Assembly: GCF_001540865.1 (NCBI RefSeq)
Contig: NC_033629.1
Coordinates: 7,553,473-7,617,472, forward strand
DNA length: 64,000 nucleotides
Direction of reading: 5' to 3'
Origin: Ananas comosus
Lineage: Eukaryota > Streptophyta > Magnoliopsida > Poales > Bromeliaceae
Shown: positions 31,755-42,700 of the stretch, one piece after another
Layout: every line of letters starts with the position of its first letter
Numbering within the stretch: the stretch's first letter is position 1
Position numbers and translations under genes: made by a program
The notes under the pieces: model-generated
Databases searched by the model: none
Seen by the model: the letters and a program-made list of their open reading frames with translations, nothing else
What the model was told of the DNA's origin: nothing

Positions 31755-34700
31755 ATGGCGGTGTTCCTAGCTCGCCAAACCCTTCAGGCCCTCCGCGCCA
31801 GGCAATCGGAAACGATCGATCTCGAATCCCCTCTCTTCCCTCTGAATTTGCTTCTCGCATTGCCTCCATGCCCGATCTCGCCTATTTAGGGTTTGATTCG
31901 ACGAAGAGCATACGCAATGGACCTTTTGATCCCTTTGGCGGAGAAGAAACCTAGAAACCAGTTCCTCTTTTGGGAATTTTGTTGTTCCTATTCTGATATA
32001 GTTGGTTTTCTTCTCAATCGATCATTCCATCAGTGCGATGCTTAGGGGTAAAACGACTCATATGCAACTAAATGAATAGTGGATAGTAAATGTGCTTGAA
32101 ACCACTAGATTCCCACTTTTATACACTACGTTGGTAGAATTCATATACGGGTAAATGACAAGTAGAGATGAATGTTTGTCTTATTTTTCTTATTCCTTTG
32201 TTTCGTTTTTTTTCAAAAAAAAAAAATTGAGTATGATTTGCCTCCTATGCTCTGTTATATTAGATTCTTCATATATTTTACTTGTGCCAATTTCCACTTC
32301 TTGGGATTGTAAGTACACTCACTCTATCACATGAACTCTTTTACAAAAAGATGATTGCATTTATTTTTTAAAAAAAATATTCAAATTTGCGATAATCATA
32401 CACATGTGCATATATTTTGAAATGTTTTCCTCTCTTGCTTAGAATTCACTAAAATGGTGATGTGAATTTTGAATCTTATTTCAGGCCCAAGTTGGACAAT
32501 CTGCAATGATATTGCGAAATCATTTGCAAACACACAGTCCTCGCCCCGGGTCTTCGAAGTTTAAAGGTTATATTGCTAACTTGCTCATTATTCATTTCAT
32601 GTTCTGTTGTCTCTTTTTTTTTCCTGATCTCAACCTATGTATGACAGCCTCTTCCTAAATCGATAATTTATTTGTGCAGAAAAGTCACAAGTTAAAGCAT
32701 TTTGTGCTGATATTGTTTCACCTCAAGAAGAAAAGTTTATTTAGTATATGATGTCATGTTGTTCACGAAATACCATATGATAAACCCTTCTGGCTAACTA
32801 ACAATTACAACTAACACAATCAAGTAATTACGAAATAGGCAAACCATGGTTAAATAAAACTTGTTGATAGATTCTTCGAATTAATGATTGTGAACTTCAT
32901 ATCTGATCGAGTCATTTGATTCGTGTACAAAGGTTCATAACCTCTTTCTGTTATGTTAAAGACTTGTGCTTATACACCTATCGTTCTACATAATCTTGGA
33001 CCAACTAACTGGAAAACCATGCTGAAGACGTAACCTTCTCAGTTATTTCACACTTTCTGAGGGTTTTTTTCTCGAGTTCTAATTACTATATCATATAGGC
33101 TGGTTAACTTTTTCAAAAAGCATTAAAGAGTACTGCTTTTTGCAAGTCGATTGTTTTTTTGATTGCCCCCCTTATGTTAGCAGAAGATTGTGACAAACTG
33201 ACTAGTTCTAATGGTTGATGACCTGTCTCCCAAATAATATCTTTGTACAATTATAATACTTTCAATTAAGATGTTTATCAAAATCTAAACTGAAGCCATC
33301 CTTTTGCTAACAAACAGATGATGAGGAGCGTGAACAGCTCGCCAAGGAGATTGCCAAAGATTGGAGTGCTGGTAATCTCTTCCATGAGTTTTCTTATGGC
33401 TTTCTTTTCCTGTAGATAATTTCCTCTATAGTTTGGTGTGCGCGCCTTTACTTTAAAAGTGATTTCCCACATCTGGATCCTTTGGTTGCAGTTTTTGAAC
33501 GGAGCATAAACACATTGTTTCTGACTGAAATGGTCCGCGGCTTGATGCTGACATTGAAATACTTCTTTGAGAGGAAAGTTACCGTAAGTGATGCCCTTCG
33601 TTGATTCATTTTTCTTATTTTGATATTTGTGCCTATGTTAAAACTCTTTAAATCAATTTTCCTTTTGTTTCGTTGCAGATAAATTATCCCTTCGAAAAGG
33701 GCCCCTTGAGCCCTCGCTTTCGTGGAGAGCATGCTCTAAGACGTTATCCAACTGGGGAGGAGCGGTGCATTGCTTGTAAACTTTGTGAAGCTGTAAAGAT
33801 TCCTAATGTTGCATAATTTTAGTGCATTAGGAATTTTCTTTTGTTTATGTAGTAGAATATAATATCAGTTATTCAACCATTAGCTTTAGGTATAGGGTTT
33901 AGGTTGGTTATCTTACATTCTTCCTGATTTGCATCCTTGACCAACCTGCAGTTTTAAACTCCTGTTTATTACTGTTGTTGCCATAATTATATGTTTTTTT
34001 TTTTCAGTAATTGCATCAACTTTTTGACATGAAGAAAATATTATTTATAAAAATTGAATTGGATGCGGCTATTTGTCTACTAGGCAAGGAAGAAAAATTA
34101 AGGATTTCAGCTTCGGAAGTCAAATGATAAAGAATAGGAAGAACGAGTAAATACTCCCATTAAATATATGATATTACTTTGAAAACAAATACAGATTCTA
34201 TCGGGTGGAAACTTAAAGCGTTACTATTTATTTATTGGCCATTCCATTCCTCAGTTCATCAAAGTGATATTTTATGAGTATTCATCTGATATGATCAGGT
34301 ATGCCCAGCACAGGCCATCACAATTGAAGCAGAAGAACGTGAAGATGGTAGTCGTCGAACTACTAGGTAATTGGCTGAGGTTTTTTTTTTACTTCTTTTA
34401 GCTGGTGTTATTAGGAGGTTTATCGTCACAAAAGTGCTACCTCGATTGCAGGTATGACATCGACATGACCAAGTGCATCTACTGTGGGTATTGTCAGGAG
34501 GCGTGCCCAGTCGATGCAATTGTTGAAGGCCCTAATTTCGAATTTGCCACTGAGACCCATGAGGTGATTTCCTTTCGTATTTGGCTAAATTGTAGGAAAC
34601 TTGTGTGAATATCATGATTTTCATAGTCCCCTTGAAATTATAGACCCATATTTTGACCACCTTAAACTAGTTTTGTTAGGCGATATCACTTTGGCCATAG

Positions 34701-34995
34701 TTTATAATAAGGTAAAGTGTTAGTTTCATTGTATGAGGACAACTTGGATTTATGATACTTCTAGGTTTCTCTCTTTTGTGCACCCGAGTTCCCCTATTTT
34801 TCTCTTTCATTTTCTCTTTTCCGGATCACTCCATTATGCACAGAACTAAACTGCCACTTTTTTTTTCCCCTTTTTTATTTTTCAATTTAAATCTTTCAGG
34901 AGTTGTTGTATGACAAGGAGAAGCTATTAGAGAATGGCGATAGGTGGGAAACAGAGATTGCTGAGAATCTGAGATCCGAGAGCCTCTATCGTTGA
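31755..34995 (+). CDS. NDUFS8: NADH dehydrogenase (ubiquinone) iron-sulfur protein 8, TYKY subunit
   Basis: Eight exons: 31755-31805, 32485-32566, 33318-33371, 33492-33583, 33679-33792, 34299-34366, 34452-34563, 34900-34995. Phases agree throughout and give 222 residues, the usual plant length. The first ~45 residues are a basic, acid-poor mitochondrial presequence. The mature part holds the conserved [13 protein letters not shown] and [17 protein letters not shown] segments, then two 4Fe-4S motifs, [12 protein letters not shown] (exons 5-6) and [12 protein letters not shown] (exon 7), and ends [10 protein letters not shown]. The subunit binds clusters N6a and N6b and passes electrons towards the ubiquinone site in the matrix arm of complex I. 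Exons 2-8 have GT-AG borders. Exon 1 does not: after codon 17 no GT is present and the frame runs to a TAG near 31888. An internal Met in exon 2 could serve as an alternative start. Confidence 0.93.
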
Positions 34996-35190
34996 TCTGA
35001 TACCTCTCGAACGAACTCAGTTTACCCCTTTGGGCTTTTGTTATCTTAGTTCTCCATTAAATAAGCGTTGTTTCTGTAATTGGCCACATTATGGTTGTTG
35101 CGCCAAACACAAGCTTTTGTTCTGGAGATGTATAAGAAAACTTTTGTATTTTGTATTTTGTATTTTTATTTTATTTTATTTTATTTTTTC
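34996..35190 (+). other. NDUFS8 3' untranslated region
   Basis: Follows the TGA without any ORF. A near-canonical 'attaaataa' at about 35057 could act as a poly(A) signal. The region ends in (TTTTA)n/(GTATT)n low-complexity DNA at about 35145-35190. Confidence 0.55.
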
Positions 35191-35400
35191 CTGTTAAGCC
35201 GAATTTGCTTGCTTGGATTCAAAGAAGACTGAATTTCAAATCAGAAGAAGTTGCTCACTATTTAAATGGAGCTCAACATTGTTTAAGAAGTTTACTTTAG
35301 TGTTAAGATCTCTCCTTTCTTGGAGTGCATGGTCAGGTTTTTGGTTTTATTTAAGTTTTTACACGAACGGGTTGGTTTTGTTATTTTCATTTAGTTCGGC

Positions 35401-35403
<3 letters not shown>

Positions 35404-35438
<35 letters not shown>
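35404..35438. repeat. (CT)n microsatellite
   Basis: About 17 CT units. Confidence 0.95.
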
Positions 35439-35443
<5 letters not shown>

Positions 35444-35599
35444 TTATTACAAATAATAAAATGAAAAAAGTAGAATATAATTGGTGTATTTTTTAGCTTT
35501 GAAAAGTAGTTGCCAATAAATAGACTTAGGTTCATCTAATGTTATTAGATAAAACAAAATTAGGATACAAACATCTAGAATTTAGTTTTCTATTTTTAT

Positions 35600-35712
35600 T
35601 GAAACTAGTGAAGGCCCGCGCTTTGCGGCGAAAAATTTATGCAATTTTTAAAATATTTGAATAAATTTTTTTCATTTTTGGAAAAACATCAAAAACCCTC
35701 ACTGTGGTTTTG
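35600..35712. other. AT-rich DNA with GC-rich 'cccgcgctttgcggcg' motif
   Basis: 'actagtgaaggcccgcgctt' near 35605 resembles 'actagtaaaacccacgctat' at 36001. Both may be parts of a low-copy repeat flanking the inverted-repeat element. Nature unknown. Confidence 0.3.
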
Positions 35713-36004
35713 TAGTTTCTTACTTTGCTCCCCTGTGGTTTAAAATGTACCAATTTGTCCCCATGTGGTTTCTTTTTTCTCTTTTTTTTTTTTATCAATT
35801 TTATTATTATTTTTTTTAAATCAGTGATAAAGTTAAAATTAAAGGGTACTAAAGTGAATATTTGATAAATCTAGATGGGTATCTGAAGTTTTTTGTATAT
35901 AATTTAATGAAATATTAACGAAAAGGCTACCGAAAGATAAAAACGAAACCATAGGGGGGCAATTTGATACATTTTAAACCACAGGGTGGCAAAGTGAGAA
36001 ACTA
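35713..36004. mobile_element. MITE-like element with 60-bp inverted repeats
   Basis: The left arm is 35713-35772 (tagtttcttactttgctccc..) and the right arm 35945-36004 (..gggtggcaaagtgagaaacta). They are complementary with few mismatches and contain CCCTGTGGTTT. The interior is AT-rich and noncoding. The core motif is shared with 25275-25522. Confidence 0.75.
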
Positions 36005-36315
36005 GTAAAACCCACGCTATCGCATCCCCGCTCAAAATAGACAATACCCAAATCATGCGAAAGTAAGGAAGTGTTATCCACAACTAACTCCCGATGTTAC
36101 GTTGTCGGCCGCCAACGTAACCCTCCGCAAAGTTAGAAGCCAAACACTCCAATCAACTCTAACTTTTTAGAGTTATCATAATACCCAATCATGATACTTT
36201 CGCTCACAAGTCGAATAGATCTCGTCTCTCACGAGCCTATTTCCTATAGTCCAACCGGCCTAAGGTTTGCTAGGTCCACTAAGACTCAACCCTAGACTCT
36301 GATACCAAATTAATC
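36005..36315 (-). mobile_element. Leader of a reverse Ty3 element (C)
   Basis: On the minus strand this region reads as the 5' leader next to an LTR. The complement of TGGTATCAGAG lies at 36297-36307, and a 'ttgtcggccgccaac' stretch parallels the leader of element B near 50095-50110. No gag follows; the rest of the element is missing to the left. Confidence 0.6.
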
Positions 36316-36743
36316 TGTCACGCCCCGGGACCCAGCGGAAGCCCGCCCGGCACGTGCCGAGACCCGCCATACGTCTAAAACATATAAGGCGTCTAAAAAC
36401 AACAATACATAAAGCGGTAGTAAAAGACAACTAGGAGTATCAGAGCATGATATAATACTAAGTTCTACAATAATAATGATTGCTAGAATAGCAACATAAA
36501 GTGATGTAAAGAACACTAGAGTTAGTGTAAAGTCAAGATTGAACATACAATCTTTTGAGTTAAGGATTCGATCATACTTGCTATGAGTTCCGTGCTTGAG
36601 GGCGGTCTCACCCCCTCGAGCGATGCGCTCCGGAGTTTTAGCATCACAGGTTGGAGTAAACCCGAGGACGGTCCTAGCGGGTGAGTTCCTGCGATGATGG
36701 ACTTAATGTAAAGCAAGTTTAATGGGGCGAAACTCCCGGGTTT
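36316..36743 (-). mobile_element. Partial reverse LTR of element C
   Basis: TGTCACGCCCCGGGACCC start, similar to the complement of the solo LTR end at 55247 (shared 'gacccgccata' and 'catataaggcgtct'). It is cut at 36743 by the copia LTR that starts TGTTAAGG. Confidence 0.7.
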
Positions 36744-36854
36744 TGTTAAGGATTTTATAGGTTTGCGAATTTCGTAAAGTTGAATGGAGTCTTGAAGAGT
36801 TGATCGCGGAAGTTTGAAGAAAAGATCCAAATTTTAGAACAAAGACTCATTCGG

Positions 36855-38176
36855 TGTCACGCCCCAATCCCCGCCAATTTGGTCGGGTTCGGGTCACGTC
36901 AACAGACGCCGAACGGACAGAGCCTCCCCTGTCCGCCCAAGGCTCCAACATCGCGTATAATTAAGCAATTTAACAAGAGAAATTGCATAAATAATACAAG
37001 GCTTGCTCGAGGGCAAGCAACAACGGAAGCGAAAGCTCTAAGCTAAATATACAACACACGTGATATTTGATTTCTTTTGAACCAAATTCAAGTAAGTAAT
37101 AATATTACATTCCATTCAACCATCATATCTTTTTACATTTAGTTATCCACCAATTACATGATTGTTTTCACTTTACATACCTACATCAACAAAATAAAGT
37201 TGATACATGTATAACAAAAGGGAATGACTACAAAATGCATAAAGTCCCCGGTGGCCGCTACCTACGGCGCCAAACCCTTGCCTCGGTCCTCCGCCGCCCC
37301 GCTCGTGCTAGGACCTGTAGGGTTAGTGGTGTGAGAACTACAACGAAGTTCCCAGTGGGCTCGGCATCCGACCTCGCCGACTTACCCACTAGGTCTATCC
37401 AGGCATAAGTATTTCAAAGGAAGAAAAGTAACCATTACTAATGCAACTAATACTATGCCTGCAAGGAAGAGTCAGTAGATAAACAATTGCAATACAAATA
37501 TGGAAATGCATGCATGCCCCAATCATGATCAAACTTTGGCTCTTACCCAATCTTGCCGGTTAACTCCGTTAACCCCAATGACTCACAACTCAAAATCCCT
37601 TAATAACGGGGGACTCGAACCTCCCTAGGGACCGTCAACTGGTGGGACTTTACCACGCCCAGTGGTGACCAACTCCGGAGCGCACCGCTCGAGGGGGAGC
37701 GACCTCCCTCAAGCCAAGACGAAATGTGAGTATCGATCTAATCCTCAACTTGAGGACTCATAGCCACTAGTCACAATGCCAATGTCAAGATAGGTCTCTA
37801 CCTATTCACTCTTGCCACTCTCAAGGCTTTACCTTCGACGATGTCAACATGGGTTAAACTATATTCAATGGTTCATCTCTCAATGCAATTCTTGTTTCTA
37901 TGTCAATGACACCCTTGTTTTCTAGTGTCCAAGTCCATTCTCACATTCACACAACTTGAGGGTCCAATCACACATGTCTATTTTGGTTTAATCATTCTCT
38001 ATGTTCAACTACGTTAGAAGCATACAAATGAAGTCAAACCAAGTTCCACATGAAGCTACCCTACTATGCATGAATGGATATATATGTATATATGCTCAAG
38101 AATAGAGAAAACAGACATAGAAGGGAATCCAACGATTCCGGCGTGCACCCCCCACCTCTATGAGTCGTGTGGGTGT
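36855..38176 (-). mobile_element. Reverse Ty3 LTR fragment nested in the copia 5' LTR
   Basis: Starts TGTCACGCCCCAATCC. Its first 120 bp complement the LTR end of element B at about 49790-49897 (CTGTCCG..CCAAGGCTC). It lacks the expected TTACA end and stops at a single N, so it is truncated or its right junction is an assembly join. No coding sequence. Confidence 0.7.
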
Positions 38177-38177
38177 N
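38177..38177. other. Single N at LTR junction
   Basis: One ambiguous base at the point where the nested LTR fragment meets copia LTR sequence. Confidence 0.9.
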
Positions 38178-38265
38178 TGATTTATGGTGAAGATGTTTAA
38201 TTGTAATAAGTTCAGAAAGCTTAGATTGCTTTAAAAATTCTTTTACTGAACTTTTATGTGTTCTG

Positions 38266-38520
38266 GGACCGGTCCCTGTGTTGAAGAGACCGGTTCCCCT
38301 AAGGTCCTCACTGTGTGAACATTAATGCAACCGGTCCCCTGAGATGAGAGACCGGTTCCCGAACCTTGGTATTTCTGTCGCGTAGCGAGGGACCGGTCTC
38401 TGGCTTGAGAGGCCGGTTCCCGAACGTTGTGTTTTTTGATCACGCAGCGAGGGACCTGTTCCTCACTTGAGAGACCGGTCTCTCACAGACCGGTCTCCTC
38501 GAAAGGACCGGTCCCTGTGG
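38266..38520. repeat. ACCGGT palindrome cluster in copia 5' LTR
   Basis: About eight cores, typically GGGACCGGTCCC then GAGACCGGTTCCC 20-21 bp later. The same arrangement recurs at 48180-48432. Confidence 0.85.
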
Positions 38521-38582
38521 ACGACACATGTTTTTAAAAAGGATTTTTTGCAATCCTAGTCTACTTCTAAGTCTTCTAAACA

Positions 38583-38590
38583 TATAAATA
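38583..38590 (+). promoter_or_regulatory. TATA box of copia 5' LTR
   Basis: TATAAATA about 65 bp downstream of the last ACCGGT core. The 3' LTR has the same element at about 48500. Confidence 0.6.
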
Positions 38591-39208
38591 AGCCATGGGG
38601 GTCATCTTAAAGTTTAAGGCTTTGAATTTTTACTGATTCTAAATCCTAGAAACTTGTTTTTCCGTTCTAATGCTTCTATTCACATAACAAGTTTCGTAAA
38701 ATCAACAATCGACTTGGTTCTTCGGTTTTACTCGAGATCTTATTCGAGAATCAAGTTGATGTTTGATTAGAAGACGGATCCTCATAGCTTATGGGATTCT
38801 AAAGCTTAATCACCACAAATCTTCAATTCTACAAGCTCCTGAAGGAGATTTGGTGCGTGGAGCTCGCGTGTAGCCGAGGAGTCGGTGGACGCTTCGAGGA
38901 GCTGAGGCGTTGACGCTGCGAGGAGTTGCGGCAAAATCGATTGGAGGATTCCTATCGATCGAGGACCGGCGAAGATCACAATCTACGGAAAATCGGTAAA
39001 TTGAGTCGTGTATTTTTGTCAAAATCACTTGTACTCAAGTTTTCTTAGTGGATTTTCTTCGCGTGATCGGTCCCGTGGGTTTTTTACTCCGATTTGGAGT
39101 TTTCCCACGTTAAATTCTCGGTGTGCTGTTTTTTTTTCCGCTATTCTATTTTTTTTCCGCTCTAGGTGTTACTTATCTTTTAGATCCTCGGGATCCATAT
39201 CTTACAAG

Positions 39209-39220
39209 TGGTATCAGAGC
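39209..39220 (+). other. Primer-binding site of copia element
   Basis: TGGTATCAGAGC two bases after the LTR end. Complementary to the 3' end of tRNA-iMet. Confidence 0.85.
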
Positions 39221-39238
39221 GGGTATAGGTTGTAATTC

Positions 39239-41119
39239 ATGGCCGAGGGCGGTAACATTAATCGACCCCCTCTCTTCGATGGCACTAATTACGCTTATTG
39301 GAAAGTGCGCATGAGGGCGTTTCTTATTGCCATCGACGAGCGGGTATGGCAAGCCATTGAATTCGGATGGAAACATCCTACCGAAGTTGTCGTGAATGTT
39401 ACCGGTCCGAAACCTAGAAATAAGTGGATGAAAGAGGAAAACGAAATATCTTCGTTCAACGGAAAGGGTATCAATGCTTTATTTAATGCTTTAAATCAAA
39501 CTAAATTTTCTCGTGTCTCGGCGTGTGAAACCGCTAAGGAAATTTGGGACACTTTACAAGTTACACACGAGGGTACAAGCTTGGTAAAGATTCAAAAATT
39601 GCAAATGCTTACTAGTAGGTTTGATTCTATCCGTATGGAATAACATGAATCTTTTAGCGAGTATTATACTCGTTTGCAAGACATTGTAAACATGTGTGCT
39701 AACTTGGGCGAGAAAATTTTCGATTCCAAAATTATTCGAAAAATTTTGAGGACCCTTCCAGAACGATTTCGTCCTAAGGTTGCGGCTATTGAAACGGTTA
39801 AACATCCGGATGAACTTAAGGTAGAAGAATTAGTAGGTGCACTGCAAACTTATGAGATGACTTTTCCTTCTAATTCGTCTTCTTCCAAGTCTTCCTCTAA
39901 AGCTTCAGAGATGGCTCTAAATTCAACAAAAGGAGATGTCACTTCAACTTCATCGGATTCTGAGTCGGAGCAAACTTTGGAGGAGTTTGAAAAGCAACTA
40001 GCACTTCTAACGAAGAAGTTCCGTCGGAACTTTAGAAAGAAGTTTCCTCCCAAGTCTACTTCCTCCAAGTCAAGCAAATCCAAAGGGAATTCGTCTTCTT
40101 CTTCTTCAAAATTCAGAAAATCGGAAAACTTTCAAAAGGACTCTACAAAAGAAAAGAAAAGCAGTGAAGGTCAAATTCAATGTTACAAGTGCAGGGGTTT
40201 TGGCCATATTGCATCGGACTGTCCAAATAAAAAATCTTTGAAGAAGAAAGCGATGCAAGCTATTATTTGGGACGATTCCTCATCTGACGATTCCACTTCA
40301 AGTGAAGAGGATGTGAATGCCATGGCGCTGATTGCACAGGATTCAACTTTTATGTGTTTAGCATCTGCAGATTCCATCTCTATGTCGCCTATAAATGAGA
40401 AATCATCTTCGGAAAACTCATCAGAAGAAGAATCGGACGAAGATGACATGGTCGGAGCATATCAACAATTGGTAGTCGAATCAAAGAAGGTGGTAAAACA
40501 TAACAAGAGGCTGCGGCGGAGTCTACATGAGTTGGAACAAGAGAATTCAAAATTGGCCTCATTAACAAAGGATTTAGAACAAGAGAGAGATGGTTTGACA
40601 AAGGCCTACAATTCTTTATGTGAGAAGTGTTCGTTACTTGAAAAGGAAAAAGAGACTCAGGTGGAAAACATCAATTATCTCACCAAGCAATACTCGGAAG
40701 CTAGAGAAGCAAATATGGAATTCACCAAGACAATTATTCAATTGAAGTCAGATTTGAACCAATTTTCATCTGGCTTGAGCAAACTTGATAAGATGCTTGG
40801 ACTTGGTCAAACAAATAAACTTGGACTTGGGTACGAACGGACATATATTGATCAAGCTATGAAGAAAGATAATGAACATTCGACAAAAACAGTTCCTAAG
40901 TTTTATGGTAAGTTCGTCCCTCCTAAAAATACTTTGGCTAACAAAACTTGTCATATTTCTAGTGTTTTAGGACACATAAAGAAATTCTCCAAACAAAAGG
41001 GAAAGAGCTCAACAACATCCTTGAATCAAAGAACATCACCTATGAAGAATGATCCTAAATCAAAAGGGAAGTCAACTTGGACTCCCAAGAAGGTTGATCA
41101 TAAGATGAGACAATCTTAG
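39239..41119 (+). pseudogene. Copia gag
   Basis: The N-terminal part starts at 39239 (PPLFDGTNYAYWKVRMRAF is the classic copia gag opening). A TAA at 39641-39643 splits it; the same frame-level protein continues from 39674. It then shows a Ser/Lys-rich linker, the CCHC zinc knuckle CYKCRGFGHIASDC at about 40180-40225, an acidic Ser/Asp/Glu region and a long coiled coil (about 40470-40760). This long knuckle-plus-coiled-coil gag is Sirevirus-like. The family role is particle assembly and RNA packaging. Confidence 0.88.
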
Positions 41120-41176
41120 ACTCCAAATGCTCTGAAATCAAAGGCAAAACAGGCATGAAAACCAAAGAAGGAGGAT

Positions 41177-41700
41177 ATGAAGAAGAAGTCAATTCAAATC
41201 GTCGACAAGCCAACATCAACAAATGCAAGCAAATCGTCGCAACACAAAATACGTAAGGTTTCGGTACGCAAAGGTGAACTCTTCCCATGCCTAGTCATTC
41301 ACACTTCGCTTCATGCTTACGATAATACTTCATGGTATCTCGATAGTGGCTGTTCCCGTCACATGACCGGTGATAAAAATTGGTTTACTTCTTTAAATAA
41401 AATCTCCGGAGGACTTGTTGTTTTCGGAGACGGTCGCTCGTCAAAAATCGTTGGAAAAGGAACAGTAACTATCTCAGATGGCCCTACATTGAATGATGTT
41501 TTCTATGTTGAGGGGCTTAAATCTAATCTTGTAAGCATAAGCCATGTGCGATGATGGGTATTCTGTGAACTTTTTCGATAAAGAATGCCATGTGACTCGT
41601 GATGACAATCTGTTCTTGAAGTGCGTTAGATCTCAGAATAACTGTTATGTAGTTCCTAGTTCTTCGACTGAACGTTGTAACCTAGTGTCATTAGAGACTG
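41177..41700 (+). pseudogene. Copia protease region
   Basis: Retropepsin-like motif SWYLDSGCSRHMTGD with DSG at about 41335-41370. The frame shifts near 41550 and continues as a typical DDGYSV..FFDKECHV block. The role is cleavage of Gag-Pol. Confidence 0.82.
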
Positions 41701-42700
41701 AAACTTTATGCCATGAATGACTAGCTCACATAAACTTTAAGGAGCTATCAAAGATAAACAAAGAAGGAGGTTGTTAGAGGTGTACCTAAGATTGATTTAA
41801 AAAAGAACACTGTGTGTGGGGGTTGTCAATTGGGGAAACAAACTAGGTCCGCACATAAGAATTTGAACCACTTAGGGACATCTAAACCTTTAGAGTTACT
41901 TCACATGGACTTGATGGGACCATCTAGGATTCAAAGTTTGGGTGGAAAATGATATATCCTGCTTATTGTTGATGATTTTACTCGTTTTGTGTGGAGTGCC
42001 TTCTTACGAGAAAAAGCTGATACTTTTGATTCTTTTTCTGAAATCTGTCTTCGTCTTATGACTGAACGGAATGATAAAATTATACGTATTCGAAGTGATC
42101 AAGGGGGAGAAATCATAAATTCAAAATTTGTTGATTTCTGTGTTTCAAATGGCATAAAATATGAATTCTCGGCTCCTTATACACCCCAACAAAACGGAGT
42201 GGTTGAACGCAAGAATCGGGTTGTATAGGAGATGGCTCGTGTTATGCTTAATAGTAAGAAAATTGCTTTACACTTTTGGGCTGAAGCAGTTAACACAGCT
42301 GTTTATGTTATCAATCGAATTTATATGCGTCCGGGTACTTTTAATACTCCGTATGAACTTTGGCTTGGTAGGAAACCTGATATTAAATACTTTCGTGTCT
42401 TCAGGAGTAAATGTTTTATCCTTCGAGATCGTGAAAATCTTGGAAAATTTGACTCTCGAAGTGACGAAGGCATCTTTCTTGGTTATTCTACTACAAGACG
42501 TGCTTATCGTGCGTACAATTTACGATCTAAGACGGTAATGGAATCTATTAATATAAAAGTAGATGAAGCTTCTTCTGTAAGTTCTTCTGTGAATGGTTCT
42601 TCTAATTCTTTGATGAATGATGAGGATAATGATTCTCCGTTTGTATTGCCTGTGAATGATGATGTTTCTGCACTTGATAATTCCATTACATCTTCTGAAA
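41700..42700 (+). pseudogene. Copia integrase
   Basis: Zinc-binding GAG-pre-integrase remnant at about 41710-41830 with a frameshift around 41770. The catalytic core has LHMDLMGP (about 41900-41925), SDQGGE (about 42096-42112) and NGVVERKN (about 42194-42217), so the D,D,E residues are all present. A TGA near 41951 and a TAG at 42226-42228 interrupt it. Downstream from 42232 the frame is open into RT. Confidence 0.85.

Larger units (their letters stand above)
36744..39206 (+). repeat. 5' LTR of the copia element, interrupted
   Basis: The left piece is 36744-36854, followed by a nested reverse LTR fragment 36855-38176 and one N at 38177, then the remainder 38178-39206 ending ATCTTACA. Compared with the 3' LTR, about 30 bp are lost at the insertion and about 60-70 bp are deleted near 39140-39165. 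Confidence 0.85.
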
